From the NCBI GenBank assembly GCA_964575335.1, contig CAZNPU010000004.1, forward strand, positions 124,001 to 188,000: DNA of 64,000 nt. The letters run 5' to 3'. Position 1 is the first letter of the stretch. The number at the start of each line of letters is the position of its first letter. The notes under the pieces are model-generated. The model searched no databases. It saw nothing but the letters and a program-made list of their open reading frames with translations, and was not told where the DNA came from. The DNA is from CAZNPU01 sp964575335 (lineage in GTDB: Bacteria; Planctomycetota; Phycisphaerae; Phycisphaerales; SM1A02). Of this stretch, positions 41,143 through 49,695 are shown piece by piece. Both the position numbers and the translations under genes were made by a program.

Positions 41143-42837
41143 TCACGCAATCGACATCAATGTCTGCAGCGTCTCATCAATCACGCTGATGAACCGTGCC
41201 GCAGCCTGGAATTGCCGCTGGAACGTCATCAGGTTGATCGCTTCCTCATCCAGCGACACGCCAGCCACCGACTGCACCTGTGCGGAAAGATTTTCCTTCA
41301 CCAGCGCCGATGACTGCACCGCCGCATTTGCTGCTCCGGTCCGTACCGCCAGCGCGTTGACCGACTGCTGCCAGTATTCGCGCAAGCTTCGCCCGCCAAG
41401 TCCATCGAGCCGAGTGTCCTGCAGATTCGCAATCGCTAGCGCTGTTCCATTGCTTCCAGGAACGTGGCCATGCCCCACAGCCAGCATGTTCGGATTGTCG
41501 CGCAGGATCTGACTGACGTCGATATCCGCTGCATTTGAACCGGTGAAAAATGTATTGATACCCAGCGCAGCAAGCGCGCCGCTGGTATCGTCGGAAAAAC
41601 TGATTTCATAACCGGCGCTAGCGTTCAACGTCAGCGTGTTGGCTGCGCTGATGCTCGCCTGCACATTCGGCACGCCGACTACGGTATTTATTTCATGAAT
41701 AAGATCATTCAGCGACATTTCGTTGCCGCTGACATTGATCTGATGAGACGTGCGCACGCCGGTCTGCGCATGCGTCACGTGAATAAAGAAACTTCCGTTT
41801 TCGATTCGGAACGGCAACCCTGCAGCACTTGCATTGAGATTGGCGTTCAGATCTTCAACCGCGTACGTTCCCGAGACGCTGCTGAAGCCTTCGCGAGCCT
41901 GCCCCTGCGAATGCAAACGGTTGACCTGAAAAATAAGCTGGTTTGCAAATTCATCAATCTGATGAATGACCGGCCGGATCGTTTCCTCGCGCTGCCGCAG
42001 CAGGCCGCCGATCGAGCCGGCATGAGCTTGCAGATGCGTGCCGTCTGCCGCCACGCGAAGCTGCACCTTTGTCTGTCCGCCGTCGGAAACCGTGCGCAGT
42101 TCCAGGCCGCGTGACACGCTGTTGAGCACCACCGGCACTGATCCGACAAAGACGTCCACACTGCCGTTGGCTTGTTCGACAGTGTTCACATCAATATATT
42201 CAGCAAGCTGATCAATCAGCTGATCGCGCTGATCGCGCAGCGCGTTGGCCTGCCCTCCGCCGCCTTCGGAAACTGAAATCTGGTGATTGATCTGCGCGAT
42301 GCGATCCAGCAGATTATTTGCGGTCGCCACCGTGTTACCCAGCGAGCGGTCAACTTCATCCAGCACCACGTTGTAATCGTTGCGCATGGACGCGATGCGG
42401 CCGGCCAGATTGCGTCCCTGCTGAATCACCGTGCTGCGCACCGCATTGTCGCTGGGGTTGTTCGCCAGCTCTGAAAAGCTGTTGAAAAAGACGCTCAGCA
42501 GACTAGAAAGATCGTTGTCGGTGAGTTCGTTCTGCAGCGATTCAATGGTGGAAAGAAACCGCTGATCGATCACGTCGCGGTGATACTGGCTGATCGCATC
42601 CCGATACCGCGACTGCAGCGCGACGTCGACCTCGCGGCGAACCGCCAGAATCTGCACGCCCATGCCGACTTGAACATTGCGCCCCACCGTGCTGCCTTGC
42701 GTCGGCCCCAAATGGATCGACTGGCGGTGAAACCCCACCGTGGCAGCGTTGGCCATGTTGTTGCCCGCCACCTGCATCGCCGCCTGGCTGGCAAGCATCG
42801 CCGATCGACCAACCTGTAATGCGCTGTTCAGACTCAT
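41143..42837 (-). CDS. flgK: Flagellar hook-associated protein FlgK
   Basis: A 564-residue HAP1. N-terminal S-L-N-S-A-L-Q-V-G-R-S-A-M-L-A-S-Q-A-A-M-Q-V-A-G-N-N-M-A-N and C-terminal L-D-E-E-A-I-N-L-M-T-F-Q-R-Q-F-Q-A-A-A-R-F (with I-D-E-T-L-Q-T-L) are diagnostic. The long middle is typical. It forms the hook-proximal part of the hook-filament junction. It is the first gene of the flgKL block on the minus strand, with the AT-rich gap 42838-43265 upstream. Confidence 0.96.
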   Translation of the reverse strand: MSLNSALQVGRSAMLASQAAMQVAGNNMANAATVGFHRQSIHLGPTQGSTVGRNVQVGMGVQILAVRREVDVALQSRYRDAISQYHRDVIDQRFLSTIESLQNELTDNDLSSLLSVFFNSFSELANNPSDNAVRSTVIQQGRNLAGRIASMRNDYNVVLDEVDRSLGNTVATANNLLDRIAQINHQISVSEGGGGQANALRDQRDQLIDQLAEYIDVNTVEQANGSVDVFVGSVPVVLNSVSRGLELRTVSDGGQTKVQLRVAADGTHLQAHAGSIGGLLRQREETIRPVIHQIDEFANQLIFQVNRLHSQGQAREGFSSVSGTYAVEDLNANLNASAAGLPFRIENGSFFIHVTHAQTGVRTSHQINVSGNEMSLNDLIHEINTVVGVPNVQASISAANTLTLNASAGYEISFSDDTSGALAALGINTFFTGSNAADIDVSQILRDNPNMLAVGHGHVPGSNGTALAIANLQDTRLDGLGGRSLREYWQQSVNALAVRTGAANAAVQSSALVKENLSAQVQSVAGVSLDEEAINLMTFQRQFQAAARFISVIDETLQTLMSIA

Positions 42838-43265
42838 GACGCGATGGCTTTCAACAAGTCAATGATGGTGAAGTTTCGATCAATCCGTGCATGCGTCGCC
42901 GCGATGCCAAAGAGAAAAACTGGAAGTTGAATCGTTCACGCTGCATTCGCTATAGCCCAATCACTGTGTGATTATGCAGCTTGATGACCAAATCATTCCA
43001 TGACAGAGCCAGGCGACTGTGCGTCTTATGAAACTTAGAATGTTCCGCAACTTGTTTTATCTGCAAATACAGCATCTGATACGCTGATCCCGACAGATTA
43101 CACCTGACATTTGACCGCCATAATGGTTCATGGCTGAAGCGTCAGATTCAGAATTTCAAATTTCAAATTTGAAATTTCAAATTGAATGCTTCAGGCCTGA
43201 ACCGCATAACTTCCAGTTACAACACAAAACTCATAATCTGATCTCAGAATATTGACTCTCCGAGG
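42838..43265. other. AT-rich gap upstream of flgK
   Basis: About 430 bases with no gene, clearly richer in A and T than the coding sequence around. It contains the AT palindrome at 43152-43183 and a small inverted repeat, AATCAC/GTGATT, at 42959-42973. It should carry the promoter of flgK-flgL, but no sigma-28 or sigma-54 signature was convincing. Confidence 0.55.
43152..43183. repeat. AT-rich palindrome with 7-base period
   Basis: The stretch reads as repeating ATTTCAA/ATTTGAA units of seven bases. A perfect 20-bp palindrome spans 43158-43177 and extends to 43152-43183 with one mismatched pair. It lies between flgN and flgK. Confidence 0.85.
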
Positions 43266-43814
43266 CTAACTCTTTATATCCACCAGGGATTGCACCTGTG
43301 CGCCGAGCGTGATGCGGCCGCGACTGCCGTAGACGCGAGCACGGCTCAAGGCTGCGTGCACGGTCTGCAGAATGCCGCTCATATGCCGACTGAGCGCTTC
43401 AGCAGCAGCACGGACAATCGCACTTTCGCGCCTGACAGCTTCCAACGCATCGCGAAGCTGCGCTGCAGCCGTCTGCAATGCTGAGCGCTGCGGCTCGCTG
43501 GCCTGCAGTGCGATTTCGCTGACCGTCAGCGGCGCGCTCGCATTGGGCGCAAGCGACTGCGTGATGCGGCCGATCAACTCCAGGCGATGCTTTTCAAAAT
43601 CGCTGATCCGTCGAAGTATCGTGTGCTCCTGATTGCATATCTCGCTGATCGCGTTGATGTCAGCGTGACGGATCGCTTCGCGCTTGCGCTCAATGCACTG
43701 AAGCAGGCGTTGATGCCCCTCAAGCTGCACCAGCAGAATCTTCTCAAGCGCCTCCACCATCACCGCCAGATCAACCACCGGCGCGTTGCGGGAGCTTTGC
43801 TGTTTTTCAGCCAT
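43266..43814 (-). CDS. flgN: FlgN-like flagellar export chaperone
   Basis: A 182-residue helical protein: V-V-D-L-A-V-M-V-E-A-L-E-K-I-L-L-V-Q-L-E-G-H-Q-R-L-L, then a basic-acidic coiled coil. This pattern is that of FlgN, the chaperone for FlgK and FlgL. The ATG at 43814 has AAGGAGG 7 bases upstream, and overlaps the end of the flgJ-like gene by 8 bases. Gene order flgI, flgJ-like, flgN, flgK and flgL supports the assignment. The sequence alone is only a moderate match. Confidence 0.85.
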   Translation of the reverse strand: MAEKQQSSRNAPVVDLAVMVEALEKILLVQLEGHQRLLQCIERKREAIRHADINAISEICNQEHTILRRISDFEKHRLELIGRITQSLAPNASAPLTVSEIALQASEPQRSALQTAAAQLRDALEAVRRESAIVRAAAEALSRHMSGILQTVHAALSRARVYGSRGRITLGAQVQSLVDIKS

Positions 43815-44226
43815 GCGCCGCCTCCTTGCTGCGGGCAGCATTGATGCCGACATCAATGGCCTGGCCGGATGGTTGCGGCATGAATCGCTCTACGATCTTG
43901 TCCACCAGCGGGAAATTCGACGCCTGGGCGATCCGGTCAGCCAGATGCTGATGCAGAACCGGGCCAAATCGACGCTCCACTATGTTTGTTGCAAATGGTC
44001 CGGGCGTCTGCAGCGGGCTGTTCTGCAACGTCTGCAGCACCGGAACCAACAGCGCCGACGCCACCAGCTCCGTTGCCGCTTCGCGCAGCGGCGCTTCTTC
44101 GCCTGAATCGGCTGCGGCTTGCAGCGCCTGCGCAAAGCCCTGAGCTGATTGCGCTCGATCATGAGTACGCAACGTTTGGGCTGACTCAAGCCAAGGCGCT
44201 GAAGTTGTTGCTGCGGTCACGTTCAT
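43807..44226 (-). CDS. FlgJ-like rod-binding protein (N-terminal domain only)
   Basis: A 139-residue soluble protein. The helix A-A-T-E-L-V-A-S-A-L-L-V-P-V-L-Q-T-L-Q and later F-G-P-V-L-H-Q-H-L-A-D-R-I-A-Q resemble the rod-binding domain of FlgJ. The muramidase domain of enterobacterial FlgJ is absent, as in many other bacteria. The ATG at 44226 overlaps the flgI stop (ATGA), so it is translationally coupled. It likely caps the growing rod. The match is moderate; gene position is the stronger argument. Confidence 0.75.
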   Translation of the reverse strand: MNVTAATTSAPWLESAQTLRTHDRAQSAQGFAQALQAAADSGEEAPLREAATELVASALLVPVLQTLQNSPLQTPGPFATNIVERRFGPVLHQHLADRIAQASNFPLVDKIVERFMPQPSGQAIDVGINAARSKEAAHG

Positions 44227-45344
44227 TCGTGGACGATCTCCGCATGCAGTGCGCCGGTCTTGCGCAGCTCGTAAATGATTGCGATCTGATCAGCAACCGG
44301 CACGTTGAGCTGCTTGAAAGCGTTGAGCAGTTCGATGAGCTGCGTGGAATTCCGACTCAACCCGTCGGTGGTGTCGAGCCCCGCCCAGCGCGTTGTTTCC
44401 ACCAATGGTCGGTCGGGTGTGGGAACAGGCGGCGGCGTGATGCTGCTGATGGTCAACCCGCGATGCGTAATGCCCACAGGGCCAATCTGCACGTTGCCCG
44501 TAACGGTAATGATGCCTTGCTTTTCGTTGATGACGATTCGCGCTTCGGTCTGCAAAAGCGATGGATCGATCGGAATCGTCATGAGCGTGGCGATGAACTG
44601 AGCCGGGCGCTTGCGATCGGGTGCGGGCAGGAGAATCTTGATGTTCTTGGCGTCTTCCACCACGGCGATGTCGGCATAGCCGTCCATCACGAACTCATCA
44701 TTGATCGCGCTGGCGATCGTGGTGGCGACCGGATAGCCCGCATACTGATCTTTCAGCACCAGCGTCATGGTGCCGGCCCGGGTCACGGGATTGGTGCGAA
44801 TGTCGCGCAACATCTGACCGCCCTGGCGCACTACGCCCACGCGCGGATTGCTGCCTTCGATCACAATCGAACCTTCCGCAAACGCCAGCGGCTCAAGATC
44901 CGGCACATCCGGGCGCGGCAGGCGCAGCGGCGAGACAATCAACCGACCGCCTGCCAGACTCTTGGCGTTGAACAGCGTCGCCACCTGCACATCCAGCCGA
45001 TCGCCTTCCCGAACGCCGGTGGGTGGAATGTTCATGGAGACTTCCACCAGCGCGTAGGCGTCGGCTTTGATCAGTTCATCCAGCGACATCACCGGATTGC
45101 CCAGGTTCTTGAGCAATTCCGCATACGGCCGAACCGCAAGCAGCGAATCTTTGGAGTTGTCGCCGGTGCCATTAAGGCCGATCACGATGCCCATGCCGGT
45201 GAGCACGTTGCGTTCGTGGCCTTTGATGCGCACCAGATCCTGTATGCTCGTTGCGCATACATCGGCAGCAATTGCGCCAAGCGCAAGAACAACGCAGAGA
45301 AGCCAGGCTGTCAATGGCAGTTTTCGAGCATTCATTGCGGTCAT
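44223..45344 (-). CDS. flgI: Flagellar P-ring protein FlgI
   Basis: A 373-residue periplasmic protein. A signal peptide (about 1-30) is followed by I-Q-D-L-V-R-I-K-G-H-E-R-N, G-M-G-I-V-I-G-L-N-G-T-G-D, G-D-R-L-D-V-Q-V and, further on, N-E-K-Q-G-I-I-T-V-T-G-N-V-Q-I-G-P-V-G-I-T-type segments, all typical of FlgI. It forms the peptidoglycan ring of the basal body. AGGAGGT lies 8 bases before the ATG at 45344; the frame continues upstream to 45389 without need. No flgH (L-ring) gene is in the window. Confidence 0.96.
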   Translation of the reverse strand: MTAMNARKLPLTAWLLCVVLALGAIAADVCATSIQDLVRIKGHERNVLTGMGIVIGLNGTGDNSKDSLLAVRPYAELLKNLGNPVMSLDELIKADAYALVEVSMNIPPTGVREGDRLDVQVATLFNAKSLAGGRLIVSPLRLPRPDVPDLEPLAFAEGSIVIEGSNPRVGVVRQGGQMLRDIRTNPVTRAGTMTLVLKDQYAGYPVATTIASAINDEFVMDGYADIAVVEDAKNIKILLPAPDRKRPAQFIATLMTIPIDPSLLQTEARIVINEKQGIITVTGNVQIGPVGITHRGLTISSITPPPVPTPDRPLVETTRWAGLDTTDGLSRNSTQLIELLNAFKQLNVPVADQIAIIYELRKTGALHAEIVHE

Positions 45345-45526
45345 ATCCGGGGACCTCCTGTCCGTGGACGATTTCGCACCAGATGCCAAGCAAATGCCGG
45401 GCCAATGCTCAGCGAGCGTTGCAGTTCGGCCCGCGCTTCAACGAAAAAAGGAAAATGCATCGCTCTTGCTGCAGTTCGTACCTGGCCCACAGCAACAGTG
45501 AGTTGACCAGCCGCCGCCGCAGCAGC

Positions 45527-45562
45527 AGCGACAGCGACAGCGACAGTGACAGTGACAGTGAC
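45527..45562. repeat. Hexanucleotide AGYGAC microsatellite
   Basis: Six tandem copies of a six-base unit: AGCGAC three times, then AGTGAC three times, flanked by AGCAGC triplets on both sides. It lies in the gap upstream of flgI. Confidence 0.95.
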
Positions 45563-45672
45563 AGCAGCAGATCAACTGATCCGCGCGCCGAGTCGATGCG
45601 CCCCACCACATTCATTGCCTTGGCCTTGATGCCGGATTTGCAGGCAATGCAGAGCAGACGTGCACCGGCGAG

Positions 45673-45704
45673 TTATTTCGGATTTTCCCGAAAATACGAA
45701 ATAA
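45673..45704. repeat. AT-rich inverted repeat
   Basis: TTATTTCG (45673-45680) and CGAAATAA (45697-45704) flank ATTTTC (45682-45687) and GAAAAT (45690-45695). The hairpin has one mismatched pair and a two-base CC loop. It lies in the gap upstream of flgI. Confidence 0.85.
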
Positions 45705-46006
45705 GCATCGAATCGTCAGCCGGGCGATGGTTTTCCGCAAATGGCGGAAGGTCTTGGAAGGTCTTGGAAGACCTTGGATGATGAGTGCACGCAACGAGTG
45801 GACGCGCTCATGCGGCAAGGCGGCTTCTCACTGCTTTTTCACCAACACGCAGCTCCATCCCACTTCCCTCCCTGCTGCGCTCTCCGCCTGTTGAACTGCC
45901 ACTATGCATTGATTGATCAGCCGGCGGGCTGACCGGTTGACTTTCTGTCTGCTGTGGTGCGCGATACCGTGTCAGCAAACGGTTCGCACCAACCACGCAC
46001 CAACTA

Positions 46007-48124
46007 ATGGATATCGCTTTCTCCCAGAACGCTACTCGCTGGACCTCGCTGCTCATCGGTGCGGGCGCGGTCGTCATAGGCATCAGCGTGCTGGCGAGCT
46101 GGACAGGACCAGATGCGCCGCCGGCACGAAGCGAAGCGTGGGCGGTGCTGGGAACCACCTTGCCGTTGGCGGCAATGTGGCTCGCAGCAGCCATCGGCTT
46201 CGGCTGGCCTTTGCGATTCTGGCTTGCGCCGAATGCTGAAGACAGTTTGGGCTTACAAATCGGCATGGGGGTGGCGGCGCTTCTGACGCTTGATGCAGCC
46301 CTGGGCAGCCTGGGTGTTCTGCAGCTGGGCGCCTCGCTGGGCGCATGGACGCTGACGCTCATCGGCCTTGCGCTGCTGGCGATGCAGATTGCTCACGCCA
46401 TGCGGTCGCCCCGAGCGCCCCTGCATTTTCCGCCGTGGATACTCTGGACCGCTGCCCCGGCTGTTGTGCTGTTATTGGTTGCATCGTGCTCTGCGCCCGG
46501 CTGGCTGTGGGCGACGGAATTTGGCGGATACGATGCGCTGAGCTACCACCTGCAATTGCCCAAGGAATGGCTCGCACTCGGCCGCATTGTGCCGCGAGAT
46601 CACAACGTTTACAGCTATCTGCCCGGGTATGTGGAGGCAGCGTACTACCACCTTGCCGTGCTGGTTGGCGATGGCATTCACGCTGCCTATGCGTGCCAAA
46701 TGCTGCACGCCTTGCTGACGCTGACAACAGCGGGATTGGCGTATCGATTCATGGCAGGCCGGCTGCGGAGCATCGCGATGCTGTCATATGCAGCAGGCGT
46801 CACAGCCAGTGTGGCAGCGGTAATGCTGCTGGGCACACCGTGGACGATCGTGGTCGGCTCGCTGGCCTACAACGAAATGCCGGTGCTGCTGATGCTGACG
46901 GCGGGACTGCTGGCAATTGCTGATGCGCGTCTTGCTGCGTGGCGATGCGGCGCGATTGTGGGTCTGCTTGCTGCGGCAGCATGCGGAGCGAAGCTCACCG
47001 CTGTTGGCATGGCAGCTGCGCCGCTGGGCATCGTGATGCTCTTTCGCATCGCGCCGCGACATTGGCCTGTTGCCATCGCTGCCGGCACACTGGCCGGGTT
47101 GATTGTGCTCATGCCGTACCTGCTGCGCAATCAGCTTGCAGCAGGCAACCCTGTATTCCCATTTGCCAGCAGCATATTTGGCCACGGCCACTGGTCGCCC
47201 GAACAGATTGCGATCTGGCATAACGGTCATACGGCCGACGCAAGTGCATCGGAGCGGATCACCGCGCTCTGGAATCAGTTCATGCGCTATGGCATCGGCG
47301 CCAATCCCTCGCCCCCAACACCGTGGAAAGCGCAGTGGTCGATCCTGCCCTGGCTTGCGCTGGCGGGTTTGATTGCAGGTCTGCTGCATCGGCCTGTGCG
47401 CTGGTGGTCGATGATGCTCAGCATTGTGCTCGCAATCCAGATTGCATTCTGGCTGTGCTTCACGCATCTGCAGTCGCGCTTTCTGCTTGCTGCTGCCGTG
47501 CCGATGGTTCTACTGGTCAGTATTGGCTGCAGCGTGATTCTCGCTCGAATCAGCAACAAAGATGATCGTCGCCTGCCACTTGCGCTGGAGTATCTTGCAG
47601 CAGTTCTGCTCGTGGCGTGGTCGTGCGTTGCGGTTCTGCTCTATCGCAGCGAGATGAACGGCGCACCATCTGCAGCGATTGGTCAGGCAGCTTTCTTTGC
47701 AGGCGATGGCTTACCCATCGCAGAAGCGCACGAACTGGGCACGACGATGTTTCCCACAATCGCGGTGAATCGCGTGCTTCCTGCGGATGCCATGGTCCTG
47801 CTCATTGGCGATGCTGCGCCGTATTACTACCGAGGGCGCATCGTGTATCAAACCACATGGGATCGCGGCCCGCTGTCGCGCCTGATGCGCGAGTATCCCG
47901 AGAAGCCGGAGCAATGGGCTGCATCGCTGCGCAGCGAAGGCTTCACGCACATGCTTGTTGATCCAACGATGCTGGCGATCTGGGAGCGCGATGGCTGGGG
48001 CGATCCACTGCTGACGGTTGAGCACATCAACGAATTCGCGCAGCGCGAAGCGACCATGCTGTGGCGTTACCCCACCGGCACAACGCTGTATGTGCTGAAG
48101 CGTTCATCGCGCAGCGGCGGATAA
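46007..48124 (+). CDS. Polytopic GT-C type membrane glycosyltransferase-like protein
   Basis: A 705-residue membrane protein with about 12-14 hydrophobic helices. In the first large loop, F-G-G-Y-D-A-L-S-Y-H-L-Q-L-P-K-E-W and S-Y-L-P-G-Y-V-E-A-A-Y-Y-H resemble the active-site loop of GT-C/PMT-like enzymes. The C-terminal ~150 residues form a soluble domain. It is not closely related to the protein at 20893. Sugar and acceptor are unknown. It is convergent with the zinc-ribbon gene at 48215. Confidence 0.8.
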   Translation: MDIAFSQNATRWTSLLIGAGAVVIGISVLASWTGPDAPPARSEAWAVLGTTLPLAAMWLAAAIGFGWPLRFWLAPNAEDSLGLQIGMGVAALLTLDAALGSLGVLQLGASLGAWTLTLIGLALLAMQIAHAMRSPRAPLHFPPWILWTAAPAVVLLLVASCSAPGWLWATEFGGYDALSYHLQLPKEWLALGRIVPRDHNVYSYLPGYVEAAYYHLAVLVGDGIHAAYACQMLHALLTLTTAGLAYRFMAGRLRSIAMLSYAAGVTASVAAVMLLGTPWTIVVGSLAYNEMPVLLMLTAGLLAIADARLAAWRCGAIVGLLAAAACGAKLTAVGMAAAPLGIVMLFRIAPRHWPVAIAAGTLAGLIVLMPYLLRNQLAAGNPVFPFASSIFGHGHWSPEQIAIWHNGHTADASASERITALWNQFMRYGIGANPSPPTPWKAQWSILPWLALAGLIAGLLHRPVRWWSMMLSIVLAIQIAFWLCFTHLQSRFLLAAAVPMVLLVSIGCSVILARISNKDDRRLPLALEYLAAVLLVAWSCVAVLLYRSEMNGAPSAAIGQAAFFAGDGLPIAEAHELGTTMFPTIAVNRVLPADAMVLLIGDAAPYYYRGRIVYQTTWDRGPLSRLMREYPEKPEQWAASLRSEGFTHMLVDPTMLAIWERDGWGDPLLTVEHINEFAQREATMLWRYPTGTTLYVLKRSSRSGG

Positions 48125-48214
48125 GCTGCGCCTGTTGACGGACGCCAAAGAAAAGAAACGCTTGCACATCAGCGCGCATATCGGGCCGCGATGTCACCGG
48201 CTCATCGGAAAACG

Positions 48215-49642
48215 CTACGGGAAAAACCGCTGCAGCTTCAGGCGTTCCAGATCGTATTCAGCCTGCTTAATGATCGAATCCAGATCCTCAGGCTGCTGAT
48301 CTGCCGGCGCTCTGGCAGCAATGTCGCGCAGTATCCGCAGCGCTTCTTCATAATGAGCAATTCGCTCATCCAGTGATTTGTCGGTTTGTTTGCCCAGCGC
48401 CAACTGTTCCTGAGCCGACTCAAACACTTCTGCATAATTGGGCAACAGGGCCTCATCATCAACAACGCCGCTGTCATCGATGATCGGCGATTGCGCGTTC
48501 ACATCGCCATCACTATCCTCACCAGCCGGATCGAGCGCATCGGCTTCAATCGCCTCATCAGCAACTGTGCTGCCACTGCCGGCATCCGGCGGAGTAATGG
48601 TTTCCCCCTGTAACGACGTTGTCCCTTGCGAGTTCGCATCCGGCAGACTTTCGCTGGATACACCCGCCGGTAACTGATGCGAACTGTCAGCTGATATTGC
48701 CGGCAACGTGCCTTGCTGATTTCGAACCGCCATCACAATCGCTGCTGCGCCGATCACCGTCACGATCGACAGCGCAACAGCCAGGAGGCGAATTGTCCGC
48801 TGCTGCTTCTGCAAACGCCTCTGCATTGAATGCAGCGCAACACTGTTGAACGTTGATGCAAGTGTCGACGGCGTTGAACGTGTCGAATCCGCCGAAACAT
48901 CCGCTGGTGGTGCGCTGGACGGCGCAGCTGAAGAAAGTGCAGCAGCCCCTGTCCCCGTCGTTGCGCCGTTGCGTTCGACCTCGCCATCACCGTCCACATT
49001 GTCATCAAGCGCATCGGTGTCGCCGACCAGTTGCAGTTTCGGCACCGCAGGCATGGCTGGCGGGCCTGACGGATTTGAAATCGGCGTCAGTCCCTCAGCG
49101 CGCAATTCCTCATCGCTGGCGAAACTGGAAATGCCCAGCGGTTCCGCTGCGCGGTTGAACTGCATCATGCGGCTGGATGATGCGCTGTGCGGTGAATCAT
49201 CTTCAACAGGCGCTTCCCACGGCAGCGGACGCACATCGGGAAGGCCCAGAAAATTGCGATCCAGATACGCCCCGAACGGCACGCCGCAGGCATGGCAGCC
49301 ATGATCGCTTGCATCCACCGAGGCGTCGCAGTTGTGGCAGTATCCCAGCAGGTGCGAAATGCCCGGCACACGGCGGGCGACCGTCCAGAACTGCTTTGTG
49401 GTCGGGCCGCGGACAATCGAAAACTTGGTAACCGCCTTGCGTTCAATGAGTTTGACGAGCGTTTCGTAGCTGCAGCCGGGCTGGAACGGCCGCCGCTCAT
49501 CGCGAACAAACCACGGTCCCATCGCATTGTGGGTAGCCTGTCGGCTCAGCGGCTCAAAGAACCCGCCGCACGATCGGCAGCGGTCTCCCGCAGCTTGGGC
49601 GTCGCCGCAATATGGACAGATCAGCACCTTGGTCTTTGACAT
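48215..49642 (-). CDS. Zinc-ribbon/GYF-like membrane protein of unknown function
   Basis: A 475-residue protein. N-terminal zinc ribbon C-P-Y-C...C-x-x-C-G (about 9-26); a GYF-like region (about 42-90, G-P-W-F-V-R-D...Y-E-T-L-V-K-L-I); a second zinc ribbon C-H-N-C-D...C-H-A-C-G (about 102-119). Then a disordered stretch, one transmembrane helix near 285-305, a disordered acidic part and a C-terminal coiled coil (about 420-475). This resembles a membrane protein with a cytoplasmic sensing or binding head. It is divergent from the parvulin-like lipoprotein gene with 53 bases between starts. Function unknown. Confidence 0.75.
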   Translation of the reverse strand: MSKTKVLICPYCGDAQAAGDRCRSCGGFFEPLSRQATHNAMGPWFVRDERRPFQPGCSYETLVKLIERKAVTKFSIVRGPTTKQFWTVARRVPGISHLLGYCHNCDASVDASDHGCHACGVPFGAYLDRNFLGLPDVRPLPWEAPVEDDSPHSASSSRMMQFNRAAEPLGISSFASDEELRAEGLTPISNPSGPPAMPAVPKLQLVGDTDALDDNVDGDGEVERNGATTGTGAAALSSAAPSSAPPADVSADSTRSTPSTLASTFNSVALHSMQRRLQKQQRTIRLLAVALSIVTVIGAAAIVMAVRNQQGTLPAISADSSHQLPAGVSSESLPDANSQGTTSLQGETITPPDAGSGSTVADEAIEADALDPAGEDSDGDVNAQSPIIDDSGVVDDEALLPNYAEVFESAQEQLALGKQTDKSLDERIAHYEEALRILRDIAARAPADQQPEDLDSIIKQAEYDLERLKLQRFFP

Positions 49643-49695
49643 TGGCGATCATTCCGGTTTGACAGAGCGGGCATTCCTGTGTTGGCTTATCGGCT

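Larger units (their letters stand above)
45345..46006. other. Long non-coding gap upstream of flgI
   Basis: About 660 bases with no convincing gene; the plus-strand frame across it encodes a Ser-Asp run from the microsatellite and is not gene-like. It contains the AGYGAC microsatellite (45527-45562), a hairpin-forming inverted repeat (45673-45704), and a small stem-loop from GGTCTTGGA repeats (45758-45775). It should hold promoters for flgI and for the glycosyltransferase gene at 46007. Confidence 0.55.

Noticed and set aside
42959..42973. AATCAC/GTGATT inverted repeat upstream of flgK
   Set aside because: Only six pairs with a three-base loop; too short to call an operator without conservation.
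45251..45781. A plus-strand frame with a Ser-Asp repeat
   Set aside because: The Ser-Asp run comes from the AGYGAC microsatellite, the first part overlaps flgI on the other strand, and there is no ribosome site or domain.
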